This document shows, in pieces, positions 26,864 through 34,383 of a DNA stretch of 64,000 bases (position 1 is the first letter of the stretch; each line of letters begins with the position of its first letter). The position numbers and the translations under genes were made by a program. A model generated the notes under the pieces. The model ran no database searches and had not been told where the DNA came from. It was given only the letters and a program-made list of their open reading frames with translations. The DNA comes from Silvanigrella paludirubra (GTDB lineage: Bacteria > Bdellovibrionota_B > Oligoflexia > Silvanigrellales > Silvanigrellaceae), in contig NZ_WFLM01000001.1 in assembly GCF_009208775.1 (NCBI RefSeq), positions 124,001 to 188,000 of the forward strand. Direction: 5' to 3'.

Positions 26864-27535
26864 TTACAAGACAACTGTAGATATTTCCTGATCATGTTTT
26901 CGAGTAAAGCTAATTTTTTTTGTAATATAACTTTTAAAATTTTCGAGATGATGATCTACGATAAAAATACAAACTTTATGTTCCTGGGCAAGTTCTTCTA
27001 GTGTATCCATTAATTGTTGTTGGCAACAAACATCTAAACTAGCAAGCGGTTCGTCTAAAAAAAGCATTTTAGGTTTAGAAATAATCGCTCTCACAATCAT
27101 GGCACGAGTCTTTTGGCCGCCGCTCAATTCATGAAAACTTCGGTTTTCATAACCTGAAAGTTGCCATTCCGAAAGTAAATTTATAATTTCTTGGTGATCA
27201 TTTTGAGTGAAATGATAATGAGGCCCTTTTCCTTGTTTTATAAAATCGCAAACGGAAATATGGAAGTAACGATTTACAGCATGAAATTGAGGAACATAAG
27301 CAATGCCTTGTGATATGTTATGTGCAGTTGGAATAGGGGCATCATGAAACAACACAGAGCCTTTTAATGGTTTGATTAATCCAAGCCATGTTTTAAGTAA
27401 TGTGGATTTTCCGCAACCATTCTGTCCTACTATGGCATAAATTCCAGGAAAAGTAATTTCACCAGAAAATGGATTTGTAAGAGATTTTTTATTTGGATAA
27501 CCGACAACCAAATTACTCCAGCTTAAGTAGCTCAT
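26864..27535 (-). CDS. znuC: Zinc ABC transporter ATP-binding protein (ZnuC-like)
   Basis: The product is 223 residues. Walker A is GQNGCGKST, the ABC signature LSGGQKTR, Walker B MLFLDEPLASLD, and the switch His is in IVDHHLEN. The Q-loop lies in AYVPQFHAVN, where 'VPQ' followed by an aromatic is typical of metal transporters. It powers uptake through ZnuB. Spacing is 22 bases to the preceding znuA. Confidence 0.93.
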   Translation of the reverse strand: MSYLSWSNLVVGYPNKKSLTNPFSGEITFPGIYAIVGQNGCGKSTLLKTWLGLIKPLKGSVLFHDAPIPTAHNISQGIAYVPQFHAVNRYFHISVCDFIKQGKGPHYHFTQNDHQEIINLLSEWQLSGYENRSFHELSGGQKTRAMIVRAIISKPKMLFLDEPLASLDVCCQQQLMDTLEELAQEHKVCIFIVDHHLENFKSYITKKISFTRKHDQEISTVVL

Positions 27536-27557
27536 ATATTTCCTAAAAAATGAAAGA

Positions 27558-28514
27558 CTATTTTTTTAGGGCATTTAAAATAGTGCTGACATTTGTTTTC
27601 CACATTTCAGGTGCTGTCTCTGCGCCTGAGCCCTTCGTACCAAGTGAGTCGCTATAAAGTGTACCACCAATTTTAACGCCTGTTTCCTTAGAAACGGTTT
27701 TTATATTACGCATATTTCCTGTTGATTCAAGAAATAGTGCCGTAATGTTTTCTTTTTTAATTTGCATAATTATGTCTTTTAGCTGTGCGGGTGTCGGAGA
27801 AGCTTCATCTGACAATCCAACGATGCTTTTTATTTTGAAACCAAATTCGTTTGCAAAATAACCAAGAGCATCATGATTTGTGGCAATTACTCTTTTTTCT
27901 ACTGGAATAGCTTCAATTTGTTTTTTTAATTCTTTTATTTCCATTTCCATTTTATGAATATAATTTTGTGTGCATGTTGTTATATATCTTTCTTCATCAG
28001 GCTTTAATTTTATTAATAAATTAGAAATTTTTAGGAGAGCTTCTTTTGTTAATTTGGGAGATTGCCAAATATGGGGATCATATTCTAAATGATTATGTTC
28101 TTTAGTTTCATGGTCATGATTATGATCGTGGTCATGTGAATGTGTATGACCGCCATCCAGTTTGGTAAGCGACATATTTTCTGTTACCGTAAACCAAGTT
28201 TGATTTTTATTTTTTTGGATTTTAGATATCCAAGGTTCTAAGCCAGAACCAATAGAAATAATGACATCTGCTTTTGCAATTGCGATACGATTTGAAGGCG
28301 TCATATGAAAGGTATGAGGATCGCTTCCAACAGAAATAATATTTTCTATTTGAAATGATTTAGAATAACAAGATGCTTGTTTTACAAGATCGGTTAAATA
28401 AGGAATTGTGGTCTCAATTTTAATTTGACTCATTTTTTCATTTGCTAAAGAAACATTATGAAACATAAAAGAAAAAGAAATAAAAAATACACTAGATAAT
28501 AAAAATTTATTCAT
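27558..28514 (-). CDS. znuA: Zinc-binding periplasmic protein (ZnuA-like)
   Basis: The product is 318 residues with a signal peptide (residues 1-24, SSVFFISFSFMFHNVSLA). Metal-site histidines are in GSDPHTFHMTPS (first His) and EYDPHIWQSP (second); ATNHDALGYFA gives the third. Between the first two is a His/Asp-rich loop (GGHTHSHDHDHNHDHE, about 123-145), the mark of zinc-specific cluster A-I binding proteins. It captures periplasmic zinc for ZnuBC. Its ATG overlaps the stop of the preceding permease gene by 4 bases (ATGA). Confidence 0.95.
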   Translation of the reverse strand: MNKFLLSSVFFISFSFMFHNVSLANEKMSQIKIETTIPYLTDLVKQASCYSKSFQIENIISVGSDPHTFHMTPSNRIAIAKADVIISIGSGLEPWISKIQKNKNQTWFTVTENMSLTKLDGGHTHSHDHDHNHDHETKEHNHLEYDPHIWQSPKLTKEALLKISNLLIKLKPDEERYITTCTQNYIHKMEMEIKELKKQIEAIPVEKRVIATNHDALGYFANEFGFKIKSIVGLSDEASPTPAQLKDIIMQIKKENITALFLESTGNMRNIKTVSKETGVKIGGTLYSDSLGTKGSGAETAPEMWKTNVSTILNALKK

Positions 28515-29779
28515 ATTTTGATACTCAATCCGTCGCTTAAAGAGTTTTTATAAGCTTTTATTGCAGGAATAATCCCAATGATACAAGAAATAGCAATAAC
28601 GATGATAAGATATAAATATTCTGTAGACTGTAAATTTAAAAAAGGAATCAGAATTCCAAATTTATTTAAAATAATAGGCTGTGATATTTTAATAAATCCA
28701 CAACATAAAATATATCCTAAAAAACAACCAAATAAACTTATAATAAAAGATTCTGAAATTAATAAAAAAACAATGGATTTATAACTGGCACCAATTGCTC
28801 TAAGAATGGACATTTCTCTTCTTCTATTTTCAAGAGAAGTATAGATAGAAACCATCATTCCAATAATGCCAATCATAATCACAAAAATAGAAATAATTTG
28901 AAAAGCTATTTCTGCATAAGAAATAGTTTCCCAAAGTTGGCTCAAAGCGGCACCAGGAATAACGGCCATTAAAGGTTCTTTTTTAAAATTATTTATTTCT
29001 CTAAGTAAACCTAATGCGCTAATGCGAGATTCGGCACCAACTAAAAAAGAAGTAATTTGGCCAATTTGAATATTTTCTTTTTTAATTTGATTTTGTGGTG
29101 TTTCTTTACCTGGCAGTGCAGGAGATCCATTTACCCAATCAATATGAATGGCTTCCATTCCTTCCAACGTAATATAAACTGCTCGGTCAAGAGGTGTTGT
29201 TGTTTCTTTAAGAATAGCGACAATAGTAAAAGGTTTATCTTTGTGAGTGAGAATACCAGGTCCATCGCTAATGCCATGCGTTAACGAAATTTTATCGCCT
29301 ATTTTTAAATTTTCTTTTTTTGCAACTTCAAATCCAATCGCCGTTTCAAATACATCATTTGGAACATTTCCTTCGGATATCTCTATTTTTTTATCCCCGA
29401 AAAAACGATAATGCTCATATAAATTTTGATCGGTTCCAATCACTCGAAAGCCATTATAGCTATCTCCCAAGGAATAAGGAATTGTCCAACTCACTTCAGG
29501 ATTATTTTTTATGCTTTCGTAAGAAGACCAAGAGATATTATTTGTTGCATTTCCCATATGAAAGATGGTGTATAATAAAAGTTGAATGCCACTTCCACGG
29601 GAACCTACAATTAAATCTGTTTTGCTAATTGTATTTGAAAAGCTTTCTTTAGCTCCTAGCTTTATTCTTTCAATTCCAAGAAAGAGCATGATGCTTAAAG
29701 CAATTGAAAACACGGTTAAAATAAAAGTCATTTTTCTATTTAAAAGCGATTGAAATGCTATTTTTAGAAGGATGATCAT
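28511..29779 (-). CDS. FtsX/MacB-type ABC permease of a Zrg-like zinc system
   Basis: The product is 422 residues. The N-terminal membrane helix (TFILTVFSIALSIMLFLGI) is followed by a large periplasmic domain (about 45-270) and three more helices near the end (IAFQIISIFVIMIGIIGMM, VFLLISESFIISLFGCFLGY, YLIIVIAISCIIGIIPAI). ENRRREMSILRAIGAS is the FtsX/LolC/MacB hallmark before the second helix cluster. It pairs with the ATPase gene just upstream (4-base overlap). Together with the DUF2796 gene this resembles the ZrgABCDE zinc-acquisition genes known from Vibrio. The transported species is inferred from context. Confidence 0.82.
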   Translation of the reverse strand: MIILLKIAFQSLLNRKMTFILTVFSIALSIMLFLGIERIKLGAKESFSNTISKTDLIVGSRGSGIQLLLYTIFHMGNATNNISWSSYESIKNNPEVSWTIPYSLGDSYNGFRVIGTDQNLYEHYRFFGDKKIEISEGNVPNDVFETAIGFEVAKKENLKIGDKISLTHGISDGPGILTHKDKPFTIVAILKETTTPLDRAVYITLEGMEAIHIDWVNGSPALPGKETPQNQIKKENIQIGQITSFLVGAESRISALGLLREINNFKKEPLMAVIPGAALSQLWETISYAEIAFQIISIFVIMIGIIGMMVSIYTSLENRRREMSILRAIGASYKSIVFLLISESFIISLFGCFLGYILCCGFIKISQPIILNKFGILIPFLNLQSTEYLYLIIVIAISCIIGIIPAIKAYKNSLSDGLSIKI

Positions 29780-30459
29780 GATTTAACTCTATTAATTTCG
29801 GGTAAATAAATATGATTTGAAAAAAACTTTTTGAGATCTTTATCATGACTTACAAATATTAAAGTTGTGTTTTGTGATTCACATTGATCAAAAAGATTTT
29901 TTAAAAACTGTTCTCGATTATCTGCATCAAGAGAACTTGTTGGTTCATCAGCAATAATTAATTTAGGAAAACCAATTAAAGCACGGGCAGCAGCAACTCG
30001 TTGCTGTTGACCAATAGAAATTTCTGTTACTTTTTTATTTAAAATTTTTCCAATTTTTAAATTATTTGCTAATTCAACACATTTTTCTTTTAATTCTTGT
30101 AAACTTAAATTTTTTCTTCTTAAAGGACTTATTTTACAAGGCAATAAAATGTTATCTAAAACATTTAAATAGGGTATTAAATTAAATAATTGAAATATAT
30201 AACCCATTTCACTACCGCGCAACTGGTCTCTGAGAGAGGGCTTTAATCCAATAAATTCGGTATTAAAAATTTTGAGAGATCCGTCATATGCAGGAAGAAT
30301 TCCTGATAAAATGCTTAAGAAAGTCGTTTTACCACAACCGCTTGGGCCGTATAAAAATAATTTTTCTCCTTCTTTTACATTTAAATTTTCAATGTCTAAT
30401 ACGGGAGAGTTCTTTTTATAAGAATATTTTAAATTTTTTAAATTTATGATATCGTTCAT
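29776..30459 (-). CDS. ABC transporter ATP-binding protein (LolD/MacB type)
   Basis: The product is 227 residues. Walker A is GPSGCGKTT, Q-loop GYIFQLFNLIPYLNVLDNI, Walker B KLIIADEPTSSLD and H-loop FVSHDKDL. The signature reads ISIGQQQRVAAARAL instead of the usual LSGGQ; the S-x-G-Q core is kept. The sequence is of the LolD/MacB/FtsE type that partners FtsX-like permeases. It overlaps the genes on both sides by 4 bases (ATGA), showing tight translational coupling in the zinc operon. Confidence 0.88.
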   Translation of the reverse strand: MNDIINLKNLKYSYKKNSPVLDIENLNVKEGEKLFLYGPSGCGKTTFLSILSGILPAYDGSLKIFNTEFIGLKPSLRDQLRGSEMGYIFQLFNLIPYLNVLDNILLPCKISPLRRKNLSLQELKEKCVELANNLKIGKILNKKVTEISIGQQQRVAAARALIGFPKLIIADEPTSSLDADNREQFLKNLFDQCESQNTTLIFVSHDKDLKKFFSNHIYLPEINRVKS

Positions 30460-31016
30460 AACTGCAGAAAACCTTTATCGTTCGTTATTTTTGATGCGGA
30501 TTGAGTGGAATTACTTAATACTTGGGCATCAATTTGTTTTATGTTTGGAAAAAATGGTTTAAACTGAAAAGTTACTTTACTTCCAGTAATGTCTTTTTGG
30601 CATTTAATATTAAATTCGGCTCTAAAATCTCCGTGTTCGCCTTCTATCTTTTTATTTTTTGTTTTTGAATCTTTCATATTGTCTTCATCTCCATCCTCGT
30701 CTTTTACAAAGGGTTCTATTTTATTAGGAGAAAATGTACAACCTAGTGCGGAATCTAATTTAACTATTTGTGAGATATTCTTTTTTAATTTTTCAACTGC
30801 TTCAGAAACCGCTTTTTTATCATTTTGTGTTTTTGCTTCATGTTCAAACCCATACATACTCACGGCCGGCATTTCCATTTGAATAGTTGCTGTTGTTTGT
30901 TGAACTCCCAAATTGATTTTGGCAGAACCATGATTGTGAGCTCCATGAGCATAAGTATTTTGTAATAAAAATATGGATGCTGAAATTAAGCATAATCTTA
31001 AAGAATTCTTAAGCAT
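30456..31016 (-). CDS. DUF2796 (ZrgA-like) periplasmic zinc-binding protein
   Basis: The protein has 186 residues from ATG 31016, chosen because TGAGG lies 7 bases upstream; an in-frame ATG four codons earlier has no such site. A signal peptide ends in NTYAHGAHNHGSA, exposing His residues at the mature N-terminus. The QTTATIQMEMPAVSMYGFEHEA segment and a charged Asp/Glu/Lys middle (KDEDGDEDNMKDSKTKNKK) followed by EGEHGDFRAEFNIKC match DUF2796. This family includes ZrgA, a zinc-regulated protein needed for zinc uptake in Vibrio. It is the first gene of the six-gene zinc operon. Confidence 0.85.
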   Translation of the reverse strand: MLKNSLRLCLISASIFLLQNTYAHGAHNHGSAKINLGVQQTTATIQMEMPAVSMYGFEHEAKTQNDKKAVSEAVEKLKKNISQIVKLDSALGCTFSPNKIEPFVKDEDGDEDNMKDSKTKNKKIEGEHGDFRAEFNIKCQKDITGSKVTFQFKPFFPNIKQIDAQVLSNSTQSASKITNDKGFLQL

Positions 31017-31043
31017 GTTGTGCCTCATTACTGTTAAGTTATT

Positions 31044-31064
31044 GATAATATATGAAATATTATC
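31044..31064. promoter_or_regulatory. 21-base palindrome between zinc operon and zur: probable Zur operator
   Basis: GATAATAT and its exact complement ATATTATC are separated by five bases. This is the size and AT-rich style of Fur/Zur-family boxes. It is midway in the 125 bases between the zrgA-like ATG (31016) and the likely zur start (31142). A second imperfect set of inverted repeats (TTGCAT..ATGCAA, 31079-31092, and TGCAAA...TTTGCA, 31088-31102) lies to its right. Binding by the product of the neighbouring gene is inferred. Confidence 0.65.
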
Positions 31065-31141
31065 TTAAAAAAAGAGTCTTGCATAAATGCAAAAAATTTG
31101 CAATAGATGCTTGTCATTTCTATTTTGAAAGGATTCACTCC

Positions 31142-31648
31142 GTGGAACCAGATGATCATTATAAAGTTGAATTTCAAATACCCCATCATCATCATGGTGA
31201 TGGATGTAGCGGTAAATCATTTCAGCAACTCGCTTTTGATGCCTTAAAAGAAAATAATTTTAGAATAACGAAATCTCGTCTTGCTTTAATCGAATGTTTA
31301 GCAAATACGACAGTTCCCTTATCTCCAAAAAGTATTTTTGACTCATTAATAAATGATTATAAAATAAAAATTGATCAAGTATCTGTATACCGTATATTAG
31401 AGACTTTTAGTCAATTAAATTTAGTTCATCAAGTTTTTCCTTCTGGTGATTATTTATCTTGTACCACTCGTTGTGAACATAATTCAAATCATATTATTTT
31501 AAATTGTATTAAATGCAGTAAAGTAAACGAAATCCATATGGACTGGAATCCAATTTATAAAATATTTGAAAATGTAAAAGAAAAGTTTCAATTTGAACCA
31601 ATAAAACAAATGTTTCAAATAGACGGGATATGTAAACAATGTCGCTAA
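31142..31648 (+). CDS. zur: Fur-family metalloregulator, probably Zur
   Basis: The protein has 168 residues from GTG 31142, which has AAGGA 8 bases upstream. The longer frame begins at an ATG (31052) that lies inside the operator palindrome and lacks a ribosome-binding site. An N-terminal His/Cys-rich stretch (PHHHHGDGC) precedes the winged helix: FRITKSRLALIECL, then IDQVSVYRILETFSQLNLVH as recognition helix. The metal/dimer domain has CTTRCEHNSNHIILNC..C and ends ICKQC, the two CxxC pairs of the structural zinc site. Zur represses zinc uptake when zinc is plentiful. Zinc, not iron, is inferred from the divergent zinc operon. Confidence 0.85.
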   Translation: MEPDDHYKVEFQIPHHHHGDGCSGKSFQQLAFDALKENNFRITKSRLALIECLANTTVPLSPKSIFDSLINDYKIKIDQVSVYRILETFSQLNLVHQVFPSGDYLSCTTRCEHNSNHIILNCIKCSKVNEIHMDWNPIYKIFENVKEKFQFEPIKQMFQIDGICKQCR

Positions 31649-32490
31649 AACAGCAAGGAAATAAATATATTTTAGCAAATACTTGTTCGGGTATTCCAAC
31701 ATTTAAGCATATAGAAACCAATGAAATTCTTCATGGACAAGTGGGTCCCTATCAAGAAGCTATTCATTTATATGTAAATCAATCAAATATTTTAAATGCT
31801 GTAAGTGAAGAATTTGTCGTATATGATTTAGGAATGGGTTGTGGTGCTCAACTAATTGCAATGTATCAATCTTTTTTGAAAAACCAAAATATTAAAAAAT
31901 TAACCGTTGTGAGTTTTGATTTAGAAAAAGAAGGTTTGATTGCTCTTCAAGAAAATATTCATTTATTTTCTTATGTAAATGAATTTATGGAGCTGTTACC
32001 TCTTTGTCTTTCTCAAAATAATTTTGTTCATAAATTGCAAGATGGTCGTATTTTTGAGTGGAACTTTATTGAAGGAGATTTTTGTAAAACAATTTTAGAA
32101 CCCAAAGGAACTTATCCTTTAGCTGATGTTGTTTGTTACGATTTTTTTTCTCCAGCAAGTCATCCACATTTGTGGACTTATCAAATATTTTCAAATTTAA
32201 ATTTACATTTATCACACAATGCCAAAATGATTACTTATTCTTCAGCAACATGTATAAGAGCTATAATGTTTGCTTCTGGATTATATGTTGGATTTGGTCC
32301 ATTAAGTGGTAAAAAATCAAAATCAACTATGGCAACTAAGCTTTTTCACGATTTAGAAGAGCCCTTGTCTTTGGAATGGAAAAAAACATTTCTTCGTTCT
32401 GAAGCAAAATTTTCATTAGCAGAAAAAGAAGAGAATAAAGAAAAAATTGTGAATTTGATTGATAATCATTCGCAATGGTCCTATTTCTAA
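31639..32490 (+). CDS. MnmC2/MnmD-like tRNA wobble-uridine methyltransferase
   Basis: The product is 283 residues. GQVGPYQEAIHLYVNQ near the start matches the N-terminal 'f.....g..E..yvf' region of DUF752/MnmC methyltransferases. VYDLGMGCGAQLIAMY is the S-adenosylmethionine motif I, and VVCYDFFSPASHPHLWT corresponds to the 'v.lD.F.P..nP.lWt' active segment. AKMITYSSATCIRAIMFASGLYVGFGP is the usual 'l.TYs.a..vR..l...Gf.v' end. The family methylates 5-aminomethyl-2-thiouridine at tRNA position 34. It overlaps the zur stop by 10 bases and is co-translated; mnmG at the far end of the window acts in the same modification. Confidence 0.82.
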   Translation: MSLKQQGNKYILANTCSGIPTFKHIETNEILHGQVGPYQEAIHLYVNQSNILNAVSEEFVVYDLGMGCGAQLIAMYQSFLKNQNIKKLTVVSFDLEKEGLIALQENIHLFSYVNEFMELLPLCLSQNNFVHKLQDGRIFEWNFIEGDFCKTILEPKGTYPLADVVCYDFFSPASHPHLWTYQIFSNLNLHLSHNAKMITYSSATCIRAIMFASGLYVGFGPLSGKKSKSTMATKLFHDLEEPLSLEWKKTFLRSEAKFSLAEKEENKEKIVNLIDNHSQWSYF

Positions 32491-32598
32491 ATTACGTACT
32501 TTTTGACATTGAAATTTTCTTTTTCTGTTTTTCCCTTAATAATTTAAATAAATGTTTCTATTTCAATTTAAATTTTATTTTAAAGGGATTAATGTTTT

Positions 32599-33087
32599 GT
32601 GAAAAATATTTCATTTTTAGTAAGTATTATTGTTTTTGTATTTTATATTTCAAATGCAAATGCTGTTATTGGTTCTGCTGGTTGCGGCTTGGGTTCGGTC
32701 GTTTTTAGAGGATCGCAGTGGTGGAAGCAAATCTTTGCACTAACAACAAATCAAGCTACAGGATCTCAAGCTTTTGGTATTACATCAGGAACATCGGGGT
32801 GTCCGCCAGCTATATTTGGTGTAGTTGAAAATCAAGAAGAATATATTGAATTTAATCTATCTTCTATTCAAAAAGAAGCAGCTCAAGGAACGGGTGAATT
32901 ATTATTTGGGCTTGCTTATAGGCTGGGTTGTGATCAAATGTATTTTCTAGATTTTGGTACTTATACTCAAAAAAATTATATTGAAATTTTTACTTCACAA
33001 AATGCAAAAAATGTTTTGTTTAATATAAAAAATTTAATTCAAAAAAATGAAATTTTAGTGCATAACTGTAAATATATTAATATCTAG
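32599..33087 (+). CDS. DUF3015 protein, tandem copy 1
   Basis: The product is 162 residues starting with GTG. A signal peptide (SFLVSIIVFVFYISNANA) is followed by the DUF3015 core: IGSAGCGLGSVVF, then FGITSGTSGCPP, then QKEAAQGTGELLFGLA. DUF3015 proteins are small exported proteins of unknown function with conserved cysteines (here in AGCGLG, SGCPP, LGCDQ and the final HNCKY). It is the first of three tandem homologues followed by a DUF4105 gene. An upstream TTGACA (32503) sits in a block resembling the promoter of copy 2. Confidence 0.85.
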   Translation: MKNISFLVSIIVFVFYISNANAVIGSAGCGLGSVVFRGSQWWKQIFALTTNQATGSQAFGITSGTSGCPPAIFGVVENQEEYIEFNLSSIQKEAAQGTGELLFGLAYRLGCDQMYFLDFGTYTQKNYIEIFTSQNAKNVLFNIKNLIQKNEILVHNCKYINI

Positions 33088-33095
33088 TTGTTTTT

Positions 33096-33122
33096 TTGAC
33101 ATAATTATTTTCTTTTTATACT
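33096..33122 (+). promoter_or_regulatory. Promoter of DUF3015 copy 2
   Basis: TTGACA (33096-33101) and TATACT (33117-33122) are separated by 15 bases, slightly short of ideal. The surrounding block (TTTTTGACAT...TTTTCTTTTT) is partly repeated upstream of copy 1 at about 32500-32525, suggesting that promoter and gene were duplicated together. Confidence 0.5.
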
Positions 33123-33185
33123 CTTTAATTACAATCTATATTGAGTTCTCCTATTTTAAATTTAATAAATTTTGGGAAGGTTAAA

Positions 33186-33683
33186 ATGAAAAATTTTATG
33201 AAAAATATTCTTTTTGTCCTTATTGTAGGTGCTTTTTGTTTACTTGCTTCGCGTGCTCATGCTGTAGGCTCTGCTGGTTGCGGGCTTGGTTCTGTTGTTT
33301 TTAAAGGAAATGAGTGGTGGAAGCAGATTTTAGCTATGACGACAAATCATTTAACAAGTTCACAATTTATTGGGATTACAACAGGGACTTCAAATTGTGC
33401 TCCTGGATTATTTGGGATTGTTCAAAAACAAGAAGACTATGTTGTCGCAAATTTTTCAACTCTGCAAAGAGAAGCTGCACAAGGTAGTGGCGAAAGTTTA
33501 AATGGTCTTGCTTCTACTCTTGGTTGTGAAAATTCAAGTTTCCCAAGTTTTGGGGCTTATACTCAAGAAAAATACTATGAGATATTTTCTGCTCAAGATG
33601 CAAAAGAAGTTTTACAAAATATAAAGGTAGAAGTTGAGAAAAATCAGAATCTTTCTAGAGAATGTAAATTCATTCAAATTTGA
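33186..33683 (+). CDS. DUF3015 protein, tandem copy 2
   Basis: The protein has 165 residues from ATG 33186, supported by GGGAAGG a few bases upstream; a longer frame starts at a TTG. A signal peptide ends at SRAHAVG. The core is GSAGCGLGSVVFKGNEWWKQI, IGITTGTSNCAPG and LQREAAQGSGESLNGLASTLGC. It keeps the GLA..LGC and FGAYTQE segments of the family. It is closest to copy 1, sharing the WWKQI segment that copy 3 lacks. Function is unknown. Confidence 0.85.
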   Translation: MKNFMKNILFVLIVGAFCLLASRAHAVGSAGCGLGSVVFKGNEWWKQILAMTTNHLTSSQFIGITTGTSNCAPGLFGIVQKQEDYVVANFSTLQREAAQGSGESLNGLASTLGCENSSFPSFGAYTQEKYYEIFSAQDAKEVLQNIKVEVEKNQNLSRECKFIQI

Positions 33684-33871
33684 ATTTTGTTAATTTAGCA
33701 ATACCTCCTAAAAAATATTTATTTCACACATAATTTAATATTTTATTGATAAAAATCTTAAAAAATAAAAAAATATCCTATTCGCTATTGAATGCTTCAA
33801 TTTTATCTGTATTATTTTTTGCAGTCAAAGACGGAAGTCGTTCTTTACTATTGCTTAAATGGAGTTTTTCA

Positions 33872-34381
33872 ATGAAATTTTTAGTTTCAAAAAAATATTT
33901 AGGATTAGTTTTAGCATCTTTATTAAGTACTGCTACTTTTAGTGCTTCAGCTGATGTTGGAATTGCTGGCTGTGGACTGGGTTCAGTTGTTTTTAAAGAT
34001 AATGGCAGAGGCAGCCAAATTTTAGCTTCTACAACGAATGCAACATTATGGAGCCAAACATTTGGAATAACTTCTGGTACTTCTAATTGTGGATCTGGAG
34101 TTGCAAAACAAGCCAATAATACTATGAAACTAGATTATGTTAATGCTAACCTTTCCACACTTCAAAGAGAAATTGCTCAAGGTAACGGTTCAACTGTGAA
34201 TGGTCTAGCAGCTGTTGTGGGTTGTCCATCAAGTTCTTATGCTGAGTTTGGTGCTTATACACAAGACCATTATAGCTCTATTTTTACATCTAATAATGCA
34301 GAAGAAATTGTAAATAATATAAATCAAGAAATGTTAAAAAATTCTGAACTCTCTAAATCTTGTAATCTTGGTAATAGTTAG
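33872..34381 (+). CDS. DUF3015 protein, tandem copy 3
   Basis: The protein has 169 residues from ATG 33872, supported by GGAG 9 bases upstream; the longer frame adds 42 residues ahead of a second, real signal peptide. The signal peptide ends at FSASA. The core is IAGCGLGSVVF, FGITSGTSNCGSG, LQREIAQGNGSTVNGLAAVVGC and FGAYTQDHY. Here the WW segment is replaced by NGRGSQIL. It ends two bases before the DUF4105 start, so the two genes are likely translationally coupled. Confidence 0.85.
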   Translation: MKFLVSKKYLGLVLASLLSTATFSASADVGIAGCGLGSVVFKDNGRGSQILASTTNATLWSQTFGITSGTSNCGSGVAKQANNTMKLDYVNANLSTLQREIAQGNGSTVNGLAAVVGCPSSSYAEFGAYTQDHYSSIFTSNNAEEIVNNINQEMLKNSELSKSCNLGNS

Positions 34382-34383
34382 CT

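Noticed and set aside
28081-28160. Short repeated ATG/GTC-rich units that look like a tandem repeat
   Set aside because: They encode the His/Asp-rich metal loop of ZnuA and are explained by codon repetition.
32599-34381. Repeated DNA in the DUF3015 region as a possible repeat array or mobile element
   Set aside because: The repeats are three full genes with signal peptides and ribosome-binding sites; there are no terminal repeats, target duplications or transposase.
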